A DNA stretch of 64,000 nucleotides from Leucobacter insecticola (lineage in GTDB: Bacteria; Actinomycetota; Actinomycetes; Actinomycetales; Microbacteriaceae), in contig NZ_CP049934.1 in the NCBI RefSeq assembly GCF_011382965.1, forward strand, positions 1,984,001-2,048,000. The letters run 5' to 3'. How positions within the stretch are numbered: the stretch's first letter is position 1; the number at the start of each line of letters is the position of its first letter. The notes beneath the pieces were generated by a model, which saw nothing but the letters and a program-made list of their open reading frames with translations, was not told the origin of the DNA and searched no databases. The translations under genes were made by a program, and so were the position numbers. This document shows positions 1-8,106 of the stretch, piece after piece.

Positions 1-508
1 GCGAAATCTTCCCGACGCGGTCGGCCGCACCGCCACGACCTAGATGCCAGGCGTGAGTGATCGCGAGCGCGAGGGCGTCTGCCGCGTCAGCGGGCTTTGG
101 CGGAGCCCCGAGACGGAGAAGCCTGGTCACCATCGTCGTCACTTGGGCCTTATCCGCCGCCCCGTAACCGGTGACCTGAGACTTTACTTCGTTCGGAGTG
201 TACAGGGCCACCGGGATCCCGCGCTGCTCAGCGAGGAACATCACGACGCCACTGATCTGTGCGACCCCCATCACGCTCGGCAGGTTCTGCTGCGCGAATA
301 CTCTCTCGAGGGCGATCGCGTCGGGCTTTTCCCCGTCAAGCAGGCGCTGGATCCCGGATCCCAGTTGCAGAAGCCGCGCGGGTGTACTTGCGTCTGCGGG
401 GCTGCGCATCACCTCAACATGTTCGAAAGTGACGCGCCGCCCGGCATCGGTTGATACGATCCCGACCCCGAGGCGGGTCAGCCCCGGGTCGATACCGATG
501 ATGCGCAT
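1..508 (-). CDS. ruvC: Holliday junction endonuclease RuvC (partial, 3' end outside window)
   Basis: RuvC cleaves Holliday junctions together with RuvAB during recombinational repair. Reading from the ATG at 508, the protein opens with the family signature GIDPGLTRLG. It carries the catalytic Asp7, a Glu in ALERVF near residue 70, and the C-terminal acidic motif DAADALALA. About 169 codons are visible and no stop is reached before position 1, so only the extreme C-terminus is missing; actinobacterial RuvC is usually 170-190 residues. It starts 8 bases after the yebC stop on the same strand, in the common yebC-ruvC order, so cotranscription is likely. Identity is clear; only the end is unknown. 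Confidence 0.93.
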   Translation of the reverse strand, partial: MRIIGIDPGLTRLGVGIVSTDAGRRVTFEHVEVMRSPADASTPARLLQLGSGIQRLLDGEKPDAIALERVFAQQNLPSVMGVAQISGVVMFLAEQRGIPVALYTPNEVKSQVTGYGAADKAQVTTMVTRLLRLGAPPKPADAADALALAITHAWHLGRGGAADRVGKIS

Positions 509-516
509 GTGCGGAA

Positions 517-1281
517 CTACTCGTCCCCGGCCAGCTCCGCCTGCACCTCGGAGGTGAGATCAAAGTTCGAGTAGACGTTCTGCACATCGTCGCTGTCTTC
601 GAGCGCATCGATAATCTGAAACACCTTGCGTGCCGTGGCGGCGTCAATCTCCACCTTCAGGCTCGGCACGAATTCTGCATCGGCTGCCTCATAATCGATG
701 CCTGCATCGACGAGGGCAGTACGGGCCGCAACCAGCTCTGAGGCCTCTGTGATGACCTCGAAAGCTTCGCCGTTGGGGGTCAGATTGACCTCTTCTGCTC
801 CGGCGTCGAGCACGGCGTCGAGCACATCGTCTTCGGTGGTGCCCTCAGCGGGAACCGTGATGACGCCCTTGCGGGCAAAGTTGTAGGCGACGCTGCCGGG
901 ATCGGCGAGAGTGCCACCGTTACGGCTGAGCGCGGTGCGTACCTCGGCGGCGGCGCGGTTCTTGTTGTCGGTGAGGCACTCGACCATGAGGGCGACGCCA
1001 TTTGGTCCGTAGGCCTCGTACATGATGGTGAGGTACTCAACCGCGTCGCCGTCGATACCGGCTCCGCGCTTGATCGCGCGCTCAATGTTGTCTCCGGGAA
1101 CGGAGTTCTTCTTTGCCTTGTGGACCGCATCGGCGAGCGTCGGGTTGCCGGCAAGATCGGCGCCGCCCATGCGCGCCGCGACCTCAATATTCTTGATGTA
1201 CTTGGCAAACGCCTTCGCACGGCGACTGTCGATAATCGCCTTCTTGTGCTTTGTCGTTGCCCACTTGGAGTGACCTGACAC
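517..1281 (-). CDS. YebC/PmpR family transcriptional regulator / translation factor
   Basis: The protein is a YebC/PmpR family member, a cytoplasmic three-domain protein. The family has been described both as DNA-binding regulators and, more recently, as helpers of translation through proline stretches. The start is the GTG at 1281, preceded by a purine-rich AAAAGGGG. It gives the family opening [14 protein letters not shown] and a protein of 254 residues, the usual length. The longer open frame back to 1422 has no family similarity and is rejected. A second signature, [18 protein letters not shown], lies near residue 95. It sits directly upstream of ruvC with an 8-base gap. Confidence 0.93.
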   Translation of the reverse strand: MSGHSKWATTKHKKAIIDSRRAKAFAKYIKNIEVAARMGGADLAGNPTLADAVHKAKKNSVPGDNIERAIKRGAGIDGDAVEYLTIMYEAYGPNGVALMVECLTDNKNRAAAEVRTALSRNGGTLADPGSVAYNFARKGVITVPAEGTTEDDVLDAVLDAGAEEVNLTPNGEAFEVITEASELVAARTALVDAGIDYEAADAEFVPSLKVEIDAATARKVFQIIDALEDSDDVQNVYSNFDLTSEVQAELAGDE

Positions 1282-1378
1282 GGGATCTGCCCCTTTTCTA
1301 CGGTGTGTTGATTGCTGAAGTGAGTCTATCTGCAGGGTCGCGGAGAGGTCGCGGTGAAAGCCCTGCGATGCGAGGGTG

Positions 1379-1921
1379 CTAAGGGTGCGGCCAGGCCGCA
1401 GCAAAGGAGGCGCGTACATCACCGAGCAGCTGCGGGAGTGCCTTCGTCTTTGCGATGATCGGAAAGAAGTTTGAATCGGCAGCCCAGCGGGGCACGATGT
1501 GCTGATGCAGGTGCGCCGCGACTCCGGCCCCGGCGATCTCTCCCTGGTTCATGCCGATATTGAAACCCTGGCAGCCCATCACCTCGCGGGCGACTCGCAT
1601 CGCCACCTGTGTCAGAGCCGCGACCTCCGCGACCTCTTCCCGCGTCGCCTCGTCATAAAGCGATACATGGCGATAGGGGCAGACCAACATGTGTCCGTTG
1701 TTGTAGGGAAACAGGTTGAGCAGCACATAGGCGGTCTCACCCCGGGCAACAATGAGCGCGTCTTCATCGCTGCGCTTTGGCGCCTCGCAGAAGGGGCAGT
1801 CAGTGTGGTCCGGTTGGTGGTGATCCGCGACGTAGACCATGCGATGTGGCACCCACAGTCGCGCCATACCATCGGGCTCCCCGACGGCGGCGGTGGTCTG
1901 AAGGCTCTCTACTCCGTCCAC
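1379..1921 (-). CDS. HIT domain protein, probable Ap4A phosphorylase type
   Basis: This is a histidine-triad nucleotide-binding protein. The active-site motif HLHQHIVPR sits at residues 137-145, and a CPFC pair near residue 42 fits the zinc-containing actinobacterial subgroup. In Mycobacterium the homologue next to thrS is a diadenosine tetraphosphate phosphorylase, so that activity is inferred here from subgroup and context. The GTG at 1921 gives 180 residues and overlaps the end of thrS by 13 bases. A later ATG at 1867, preceded by GGGGAG, would give 162 residues and is also plausible. Its position after thrS suggests it removes Ap4A, a side product of aminoacyl-tRNA synthetases. Confidence 0.88.
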   Translation of the reverse strand: MDGVESLQTTAAVGEPDGMARLWVPHRMVYVADHHQPDHTDCPFCEAPKRSDEDALIVARGETAYVLLNLFPYNNGHMLVCPYRHVSLYDEATREEVAEVAALTQVAMRVAREVMGCQGFNIGMNQGEIAGAGVAAHLHQHIVPRWAADSNFFPIIAKTKALPQLLGDVRASFAAAWPHP

Positions 1922-3885
1922 GCGGTCGACACCTGCTCGTGGGACTCGATCGACCTGACGATGCGTTCGATCGCCTCATTGATAGGCACACCGTTCAGCT
2001 GCGTGCCGTCACGGAAGCGGAAACTCACGGCGCCCGCCTCGCGATCCTCCTCACCCGCAATGAGCTGGAAGGGTACCTTGGCCTTCGTGTGGTTGCGGAT
2101 CTTCTTCGGCATGCGGTCATCGCTGTGGTCGACCTCGGCGCGTACGCCGCGGTTACGCAATTGGGCAATGATCTCGTCAAGGTACTCGCCATAGTGCTCG
2201 GCGACGGGGATCCCGACCACCTGCACGGGCGAGAGCCACACGGGGAACGCTCCCGCGTAGTGCTCAAGCAGGATCGCGAAGAAGCGCTCGACCGAGCCGA
2301 GCAGTGCGCGGTGGATCATGATCGGCTGCTTGCGCGTGCCGTCGGCTGCCGCGTACTCGAGCTCAAAGAGTTCGGGCTGGTTGAAGTCGAGTTGCACGGT
2401 TGAAAGCTGCCAAGTGCGACCGATCGCGTCGCGAGCCTGCACCGAAATCTTCGGGCCGTAGAACGCCGCGCCGCCGGGATCGGCCACGAGTTCGAGGCCG
2501 GACTCCTCACCCACCTGGCGCAGCGTTTCCGTCGCGAGTTCCCACTGAGCGTCTGAGCCGACAGACTTTTCGGGATCCCGCGTTGACAGTTCAAGATAGA
2601 AGTCGTTGAGGCCGTAAGCGCGCAGCGTCGCAAACACGAACTCGAGCTGTCGCTTGATCTCTTCCTTCACCTGCTCATCCGTGACATAAATGTGCGCGTC
2701 ATCCTGAGTCAGCCCGCGCACGCGGGTGAGGCCGGAGAGCGTACCGCTCTTTTCGTAGCGGTAGACCGTACCGAACTCGGCCAGACGCAGCGGCAATTCG
2801 CGATAGCTGCGAGCACGGGCGCGGAAGATCAGATTGTGGAACGGGCAGTTCATGGGCTTCAGGTAGTAATCTTGCCCCTGCTTCGTGACGTTCCCATCAG
2901 CGTCGACGACCTCGTCGAGGTGCATCGCCGGGAACATGCCGTCCTTATACCAGTTCAGGTGCTGACTGGTTTCAAAAAGGGTGCCCTTGGTGATGTGGGG
3001 GCTGTTGACGACCTCGTAGCCGTTGCGCAGCAGTTCGTCGCGCATGTACGACTCGATTTCGTGACGGATGATTCCGCCCTTGGGGTGGAAGACCGCGAGG
3101 CCAGAGCCAATTTCGTCGGGGAAGCTGAAGAGGTCCATCTCGACACCGAGCTTGCGGTGGTCGCGCTTGGCAGCCTCCTCCAAGCGGGTCTGGTACTCAC
3201 GAAGTTCGTCCTTGGTCGGCCACGCGGTGCCGTAGATGCGCTGGAGCATCGGATTCGCCTCGCTGCCGCGCCAGTACGCGCCCGCGCTGCGCATCAGCGC
3301 CCAGCCGTTGCCGATCATGCGGGTGTTGGGCAGATGCGGGCCGCGGCAGAGATCCTTCCAGCAGACCTCGCCGGTCTTCGGATCGACGTTGTCGTAGATC
3401 GTGAGCTCGGCTCCACCGACTTCAACGTTCTCGTTGTCGGATCCTGTGACTTCATCGCCGCTGCCACCCTTGAGCCCGATCAATTCGAGCTTGTAGGGTT
3501 CGTTCGCGAGCTCGTCCCGTGCCTCATCCTCGGTGACGACACGGCGCACGAAGCGCTGCCCCTGCTTTACGATCTTCTGCATCTGGGACGAGATCGCCTT
3601 CAGATCCTCGGGTGTGAACGGCTCCGCGGGATCAAAGTCGTAGTAGAAGCCATCGGCGATGGGCGGGCCGATCCCGAGCTTGGTCTCGGGATTAATCGTC
3701 TGCACCGCTTGTGCCAGCACGTGCGCGGCCGAGTGGCGGAGGATGCTGAGGCCCTCATCGGAATCGATTGTGACCGGCTCGACAGTGTCGGACTCCGTCA
3801 CCTCTGCGGCAAGATCGCGCAGTTCGCCATTGACGCGCATGGCGACAATCGAACGATCGGTAAACAGGGAGAATCCGTCTGCCAC
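1909..3885 (-). CDS. thrS: Threonine--tRNA ligase
   Basis: ThrS charges tRNA-Thr with threonine. The order is an N-terminal TGS domain (around [13 protein letters not shown]), the editing/SAD domain with [11 protein letters not shown], the class II catalytic core with CPFHNLIF and the motif 3 segment [13 protein letters not shown], and a C-terminal anticodon-binding domain ending in STAWTE. The start chosen is the GTG at 3885 because GGAG lies nine bases upstream. It gives 658 residues, typical for the actinobacterial enzyme; the open frame extends 12 codons further without a better site. The last codons overlap the HIT gene, indicating translational coupling. No T-box-like leader is visible in the short upstream gap. 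Confidence 0.95.
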   Translation of the reverse strand: MADGFSLFTDRSIVAMRVNGELRDLAAEVTESDTVEPVTIDSDEGLSILRHSAAHVLAQAVQTINPETKLGIGPPIADGFYYDFDPAEPFTPEDLKAISSQMQKIVKQGQRFVRRVVTEDEARDELANEPYKLELIGLKGGSGDEVTGSDNENVEVGGAELTIYDNVDPKTGEVCWKDLCRGPHLPNTRMIGNGWALMRSAGAYWRGSEANPMLQRIYGTAWPTKDELREYQTRLEEAAKRDHRKLGVEMDLFSFPDEIGSGLAVFHPKGGIIRHEIESYMRDELLRNGYEVVNSPHITKGTLFETSQHLNWYKDGMFPAMHLDEVVDADGNVTKQGQDYYLKPMNCPFHNLIFRARARSYRELPLRLAEFGTVYRYEKSGTLSGLTRVRGLTQDDAHIYVTDEQVKEEIKRQLEFVFATLRAYGLNDFYLELSTRDPEKSVGSDAQWELATETLRQVGEESGLELVADPGGAAFYGPKISVQARDAIGRTWQLSTVQLDFNQPELFELEYAAADGTRKQPIMIHRALLGSVERFFAILLEHYAGAFPVWLSPVQVVGIPVAEHYGEYLDEIIAQLRNRGVRAEVDHSDDRMPKKIRNHTKAKVPFQLIAGEEDREAGAVSFRFRDGTQLNGVPINEAIERIVRSIESHEQVSTAWTE

Positions 3886-3968
3886 GTGGCACACTCCTTC
3901 ACGGCGGAAAAGACGCGGCAATCAGAGAGGTCTCAGATCTACCAGCATCACAGGGAACGGTATCGATC

Positions 3969-4196
3969 TTACTGGGTTGTGTCGTCACTGAGCTCGCGAA
4001 GCGCCTTCGGCTTGCCGATCCTAAACCACAGCACACTCCCGATGATCGGCAGCAGCGCGCAGAGAATCGTCCACCACGCGCAGGTGAGCACGCTGAGCGC
4101 GGAGGCCACCTTGCTCAGCGAGAGCACCGCGAGCAAGGCCAGCCCAAAATGAACGGCGACGGTGACCGTCCACACGAATTCAAAGAGCGGAAACAT
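3969..4196 (-). CDS. Small membrane protein with PLD-nuclease N-terminal-like segment
   Basis: A 75-residue protein with two hydrophobic segments, at about residues 5-28 and 36-58. The second ends in LLPIIGSVLWFRIGKPK. This layout, with P-x-x-G followed by a Trp-Phe and a basic turn, matches the short PLDc_N type of membrane protein often found alone in actinobacteria. The function of such stand-alone segments is not known. The gene lies between tRNA-Val and thrS, on their strand. The start is the ATG at 4196, only a few bases from the 3' end of the tRNA gene, so it may be read from the tRNA transcript. Confidence 0.7.
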   Translation of the reverse strand: MFPLFEFVWTVTVAVHFGLALLAVLSLSKVASALSVLTCAWWTILCALLPIIGSVLWFRIGKPKALRELSDDTTQ

Positions 4197-4200
4197 ATTG

Positions 4201-4273
4201 TGGGCGATACCGGACTCGAACCGATGACCTCTTCCGTGTGAAGGAAGCGCGCTACCAACTGCGCCAATCGCCC
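4201..4273 (-). tRNA. tRNA-Val (CAC anticodon)
   Basis: Read on the minus strand, a 73-base cloverleaf forms with acceptor stem gggcgat/atcgccc, D-arm, an anticodon stem cttcc/ggaag with loop ttcacac, and a T-arm containing ggttcgagtcc. The anticodon CAC decodes GUG valine codons. CCA is not encoded; the discriminator base is A. A second valine tRNA (GAC anticodon) with a very similar body lies at 5772-5843 on the other strand. Confidence 0.93.
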
Positions 4274-4364
4274 GTTTTGTTTGAGGAACCTTGCGGCACC
4301 GTGCTAACCGGATCGATCTTACATGGAACTGAAGGCGTAGAGGAAATCGAAGATCGCCAGTCGC

Positions 4365-5384
4365 TCACTCCTCCGGTTGGCTTGTCACCGGCGCGAGCTC
4401 ACTATTGAGTTTTTCTTGAAGTTCGGTGCTCTGTTGGCTGAGCTTTTGGAGTTCTTCACGCATGGCGTTGTATCGGTCGATATCGGCCTGTAAGCCATCA
4501 AGCGTGCTCTGGATTGCCGCGCGCCGTTTGGCGAGCTCGTCGCGCATTCGATTGAACTCGGCGGGATTGTCAGAAAACTCGAAGTTTTCGTTTCGTCTAC
4601 GAAGATCTGCCGCGTCGAGGTTGAACTGATGCACCGTGGCGTCGTACTCGGCGTTGCGCCGTTCAACATCCGCGCGAAGCGCCGTCATCTCGGTTTCAAG
4701 GGTCTTTGCTTGATCCTCGAGTTCGACAAACACTGCGTGAAACGACTCGAAATGATCAATCAGTGCATCGCGATTCTTAAACCAGTCCCCATATCGCTGC
4801 TCAAGCCAGCTTGGCAGATCCCGTACTTCGGTTCCCAGCACTGAATGAAGTTCATTCGCGAAAGCGGTAGCAGAGAGATGCGCATACACCGACATGCGCT
4901 CAACAAGCTCGGGGTGCTCAAGACTCAGCACGTCGTAGGCGGTCATGAGCCGCTCGGTCAGCGCTGCCCGCTCGCCGTCACTCAAACGGTCAAACGTGGC
5001 ATGAAGGAGCTCGTGCGCGGCGGTGACCTCCACGATCCCGCCGATCCGAGGATCTGGAACGTCAAACAGGTGGATACGCTCCCCCGTATAGCAACCAAGC
5101 ACATGCCCTTCTTCTGAATGATTAACACCCGAGCACTGTGCGTTGAAAAGCTGACTGCCGTCGACGGTGGGACGAGAGGCGAGGAACACCCGCTCACCCC
5201 TGTCCGTGAGCTGCAGAAAGTCCATAACTTCAATCGTGCGAGCAGAAGGATCAAAACCTAAAGCGCGGAAATGATCCTGAATATCTTGGCGAAAGGAAAA
5301 AGCAATGACCCCCGCAACGAGCACTGCGGTCGTGAGCAGGAACGCGATCGTGCGTTTCGCTCCTCTGCGCAGCCTCGTTCCCAT
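4365..5384 (-). CDS. Membrane-anchored putative zinc metalloprotease with coiled-coil tail
   Basis: A 339-residue protein that I cannot tie to a named family. Residues 11-29 form one N-terminal membrane segment after a basic tip, so the rest is probably outside the cell. A zinc-protease type motif HELLH lies at residues 124-128 in EVTAAHELLHATFDRL, with several Glu residues downstream that could complete the site. Two Cys residues (84 and 98) could form a disulfide. From about residue 220 the sequence is a long Glu/Arg/Leu-rich coiled coil. The start is the ATG at 5384, because upstream codons run into the tRNA-Gly gene. A cell-envelope protease role is inferred from the motif and topology only. 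Confidence 0.68.
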   Translation of the reverse strand: MGTRLRRGAKRTIAFLLTTAVLVAGVIAFSFRQDIQDHFRALGFDPSARTIEVMDFLQLTDRGERVFLASRPTVDGSQLFNAQCSGVNHSEEGHVLGCYTGERIHLFDVPDPRIGGIVEVTAAHELLHATFDRLSDGERAALTERLMTAYDVLSLEHPELVERMSVYAHLSATAFANELHSVLGTEVRDLPSWLEQRYGDWFKNRDALIDHFESFHAVFVELEDQAKTLETEMTALRADVERRNAEYDATVHQFNLDAADLRRRNENFEFSDNPAEFNRMRDELAKRRAAIQSTLDGLQADIDRYNAMREELQKLSQQSTELQEKLNSELAPVTSQPEE

Positions 5385-5556
5385 GAACCTACAGTATCTG
5401 GGAGAGCAGCTGCGCGGCCAAAAAATGACGCTATCTGACTCACAAATTGGCGGCGCCGTTGTCATTGCGCCGTTTCGGCGCGCCCGAGTCACCCCGATTT
5501 GCGCGCTACCCGGAAACTCGCCTATAGTCGTTCGAGTACACGGCAACGTGAACAGT

Positions 5557-5628
5557 GCGGATGTGGCGCAGCGGTAGCGCATCACCTTGCCAAGGTGAGG
5601 GTCGCGAGTTCGAATCTCGTCATCCGCT
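5557..5628 (+). tRNA. tRNA-Gly (GCC anticodon)
   Basis: A 72-base cloverleaf with acceptor gcggatg/catccgc, anticodon stem tcacc/ggtga and loop ttgccaa, giving anticodon GCC, and a T-arm with gttcgaatc. It is the first of three tRNAs on this strand, spaced 45 and 27 bases apart, so one transcript probably holds all three. Confidence 0.95.
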
Positions 5629-5673
5629 CGAGTGGGTCGGCTTGCCGAACCACTAGTGGTGTCAACCACGTAC

Positions 5674-5744
5674 GGTGGCGTGGCCGAGAGGCGAGGCAGC
5701 GGCCTGCAAAGCCGTATACACGGGTTCGAATCCCGTCGCCACCT
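5674..5744 (+). tRNA. tRNA-Cys (GCA anticodon)
   Basis: A 71-base cloverleaf with acceptor ggtggcg/cgccacc, anticodon stem cggc/gccg and loop ctgcaaa, giving anticodon GCA, and a T-arm with ggttcgaatcc. It is the second gene of the tRNA-Gly, -Cys, -Val(GAC) group. Confidence 0.95.
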
Positions 5745-5771
5745 CGCTTACAACTAAATAGCCTTTAACAG

Positions 5772-5843
5772 GCGCGATTGGCGCAGCGGTAGCGCGCTTC
5801 CCTGACACGGAAGAGGTCACTGGTTCGATCCCAGTATCGCGCA
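5772..5843 (+). tRNA. tRNA-Val (GAC anticodon)
   Basis: A 72-base cloverleaf with acceptor gcgcgat/atcgcgc, anticodon stem cttcc/ggaag and loop ctgacac, giving anticodon GAC. The T-arm is ctggttcgatcccag. It is the last tRNA of the group and is followed at once by a terminator hairpin. An inverted, slightly diverged copy of its 3' half lies at 5881-5910. Confidence 0.95.
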
Positions 5844-5848
5844 CGACG

Positions 5849-5874
5849 AGACCCGGCTCACGCCGGGTCTTTTG
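5849..5874 (+). terminator. Rho-independent terminator after the tRNA group
   Basis: A perfect 9-bp stem, agacccggc / gccgggtct, with loop tcac, followed by TTT, starts six bases after tRNA-Val. It fits termination of the three-tRNA transcript. Confidence 0.85.
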
Positions 5875-5880
5875 CGTTGC

Positions 5881-5973
5881 GCGCAAGATACTGGGACCGA
5901 ACCAGTGACCTTCGCAGATTCCGCAAACGCGATGCGTTTGCTCTGAGGAATCTGCGCTGGTTCGATCCCAGGC
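5881..5973. repeat. Inverted partial copy of tRNA-Val 3' end and a further T-arm-like fragment
   Basis: Bases 5881-5910 are the reverse complement of the 3' part of tRNA-Val(GAC), with one substitution and a two-base insertion. A second T-arm-like string, ctggttcgatcccag, occurs at about 5959-5973 in direct orientation. Neither fragment has a full cloverleaf. They look like leftovers of rearrangement at a tRNA 3' end, a common integration target; this is inference. Confidence 0.55.
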
Positions 5974-6040
5974 GGGTACGGCAGCGGCTTCGCTGCGCTC
6001 GCCTCGGGCTTGGAGTTCCCCAATCGTCCGGGCCCGACCC

Positions 6041-6135
6041 ATGTCATCCTGCACGAAATGTTTGGGCAGAAAAGCGAAGCCTTTGTGCACATTTCGTGGT
6101 GGCGCTACAGCGCCAGAGTCGCAGGATCCTCGTGT
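6041..6135. repeat. Intergenic palindromic repeat (GTCATCCTGC ... GCAGGATCC type)
   Basis: This stretch opens with tgtcatcctgc and closes with gtcgcaggatcctcg, so its ends can pair. The inner hairpin gtggcgctacagcgccagag (from 6098) recurs at 7454 as ggtggcactacagtgccaga, again followed by gtcgcgggatcctcg. It is one of a set of related non-coding repeats in this window (also 7453-7493, 7546-7577, 57818-57876, 60780-60808). The 5844-6186 gap holds no gene: only the tRNA terminator, the tRNA fragments and this repeat. Confidence 0.6.
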
Positions 6136-6186
6136 TCGAACCTGGGCAGCCGCCACTTTGAAAAGCATCCGGCGTAGACTGCATTC

Positions 6187-6456
6187 ATGAACTCGAATCT
6201 GGCTGAAGTGCTCGACGCTGCGCGTGCACTCTCGCGCGCCGAACGTGCCGAGGTTGCGCATGAGCTGATCGCGTCGCTTGAAACCACGAACGAGTACGAC
6301 GAGGCCCGCTATTTTGAGCTCAAATCAGCTGTCGACAAAGGTATCGCCAGTTTGGATGCCGGCAGGGGAATCGAGCTTTCGGTCGACGAACTTGGAGACT
6401 ACTTGGGTGAGCGTGGTCGCTTGGCAACTGAGCGTGCAGAAGTGAAACGCGCGTGA
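6187..6456 (+). CDS. Addiction-module antitoxin-like protein
   Basis: An 89-residue acidic protein. Its N-terminal half, ALSRAERAEVAHELIASLE, matches the short helical pattern of the putative addiction-module component family (Unstab_antitox type), whose members pair with ParE/RelE toxins. Its stop codon overlaps the start of a ParE-like reading frame (GTGA at 6453-6456), the usual antitoxin-first layout. Because the toxin frame carries an in-frame stop, this antitoxin is probably an orphan. The call rests on pattern and context. Confidence 0.7.
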   Translation: MNSNLAEVLDAARALSRAERAEVAHELIASLETTNEYDEARYFELKSAVDKGIASLDAGRGIELSVDELGDYLGERGRLATERAEVKRA

Positions 6457-6809
6457 TCTACAGGCTGCGACTTGGGGCGGATATTGAAAATGATGTTGAT
6501 GACATTCTCGAGTGGCCAGTCTTCCGGTTCGGCGTCTCCGTCTGAGACGGCTACCAAGCACTCATCGGCGCAGCTTTCGCCAAAATTGTGTGTGATCCTG
6601 AGTTTCCGGGATCGCATGACCGACCTGACCTCGGACGAAGCGTATGTACGGCGCAGTTGAATACCTGCCGCGACGAAGTGAGTCCTGCTGTGCGGCGGAT
6701 CGCGCATCCGCGACACTTTGTCGTTTATCGACAAGCCGGTGAGGTCATCGAGGTGGTTCGTATTCTGCATGAAGCGATGGATGTTTCTGCTCGGCTCATC
6801 TCTGAGTAG
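6453..6809 (+). pseudogene. ParE/RelE-type toxin with in-frame TGA stop
   Basis: A single reading frame from the GTG at 6453 to the TAG at 6809 would encode about 118 residues with the ParE/RelE layout. It begins VIYRLRLGADIENDVDDILEW, continues after a TGA at 6543-6545 with DGYQALIGAAFAKIVCDPEF, and ends in the family C-terminal strand pattern RHFVVYRQAGEVIEVVRILH. The break is a nonsense substitution: the frame is the same on both sides. The toxin is therefore probably inactive. No selenocysteine signal was recognised, and the TGA lies in a linker region rather than at a catalytic position. Confidence 0.72.
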
Positions 6810-6860
6810 TAGGTGCTCGCGATCCTCAACCGAGATCGGAGCCCCTATAGGCTTGCCACC

Positions 6861-7376
6861 ATGCGTGCATCAAAAGCGGTCGTAGGAATCGTAATCATGG
6901 GTAGCTTGGCGCTCACCGGCTGCCAAGCATCAACCTCAGCGACAGGTCCGAAACCAACTGAGTAAAGTCAAGTCCCGCCAGAAGGTACACAACCAATTGA
7001 GACCGAAGCGCCTGCGCCGGAGGCTCGAAAGCAAGCCGCATGGGAAGACCTCAACGGCGAATGGGTGAGCACTGACACCACCCGCGATGTGACAGCGACA
7101 ATCGACCTACCTGGAACCTCTCAGCAGACGACGCAAGGGCGAGCCACTGGCTTCACCCTGTCATTCGCAGCCATGCAGGACGAATGCTTTGGGGGCACCG
7201 CGTCAACGCTCGAAGCTGACGGGAGTCCCAGCCCTTACGGAGGATACGCAGTCATTTACTGTCCGGCTGATGTTCCGCCGCCCGCCGGTGAAGACTTTGC
7301 CCGATTCCCGGGAGACGTCACCCAAGACCGTCTGCGGATGGGCGTCCAAATCGGGTATCCATTCCATAGGCAGTGA
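6861..7376 (+). pseudogene. Lipoprotein gene with in-frame TAA stop
   Basis: From the ATG at 6861 the frame encodes a lipoprotein signal peptide with lipobox LTGC (Cys21). It then meets TAA at 6963-6965 and continues in the same frame to 7376. After the stop it reads a Pro/Glu-rich linker, then a globular part beginning WEDLNGEWVSTDTTRD with paired Cys residues. The intact product would be a secreted, lipid-anchored protein of about 171 residues; I do not recognise its family. The GTG at 7065 could restart translation, but without a signal peptide. This is probably a decayed gene. Confidence 0.6.
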
Positions 7377-8106
7377 GCGTCTGACCAGCTCGCTGTTGCT
7401 GTCGCGTTTACTGTGACTCGATGACTCCTGGCATCGCTTTCTCCAAATTCCGCGGTGGCACTACAGTGCCAGAGTCGCGGGATCCTCGCTGTCCGACCGG
7501 AAGCCAGCAACTAACCGGCTCTGAAAGAACGAGGATTCTGCGACTCCGGGCTTCTCCCTACGCGCAGAATGACGGACGGGTCATTCGAGGTACCACCATC
7601 GAGACTGCCCTCCACCGCCAAAATGGCGGTTCCTGACCGCAGGATCGACGGTGAAACGCAGGCTCGACGGGGACTAGGGGTGGGTGTGTAGCCGTGCCAG
7701 GTGGCAGAAGGCCAGTCCAGAGTCGCGATCTGACACGTGGAAGAATCACTCAACCGAACGACATTGCCCCGAGGGGTATTCTTCCGAGTCATTCTCGACC
7801 CTGAACGGGCAAGTCGTTCGAGGTCGGTTCCCGCCATTGCCCCGTGGGGATCAGCTCGAAGTCGGTCTAAGAGGAAGTGGCTCGCTCCTGCACGGAAGAC
7901 CAGAAAATCGACGATGAGACTGCGCTCGCTCAACAGGGGCCCTGAATTCGCGCTGAAACCTCTGCATTCGTTTCTCACACATGCGCACGAACATAACGCC
8001 AGCTCTAGGCTAGAAACACAAATGGTGGGCGTCAAGACACACCAGATTCAACGAAGGTATGGCCACGACGGACTAACCCTTCGCTGCAACCGAACGTGAG
8101 CCTGCC
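7377..8106. other. Gene-poor interval with repeat fragments
   Basis: No convincing gene lies in these 730 bases. The longest open frame (7511-8035, minus) has irregular composition, no start signal and no recognisable motif. The interval holds two intergenic repeats: 7453-7493, related to 6098-6135, and 7546-7577, a gattctgcgactcc ... gcgcagaatgac stem also seen at 60780. The hipA gene ends at its right edge. Confidence 0.55.

Noticed and set aside
2692..4152. Long plus-strand open frame of 486 codons opposite thrS
   Set aside because: It is the antisense of thrS. Its peptide has no family pattern, and the minus-strand gene is unequivocal. Long shadow frames are expected in GC-rich DNA.
6543..6545. 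Selenocysteine or programmed readthrough at the TGA in the ParE-like frame
   Set aside because: No SECIS-like hairpin was recognised just after the codon, the position is not catalytic, and the neighbouring gene is also decaying. A nonsense mutation is simpler.
7511..8035. Minus-strand open frame of 174 codons in the gene-poor interval
   Set aside because: It spans intergenic repeats, has no start signal and shows no motif or codon bias.
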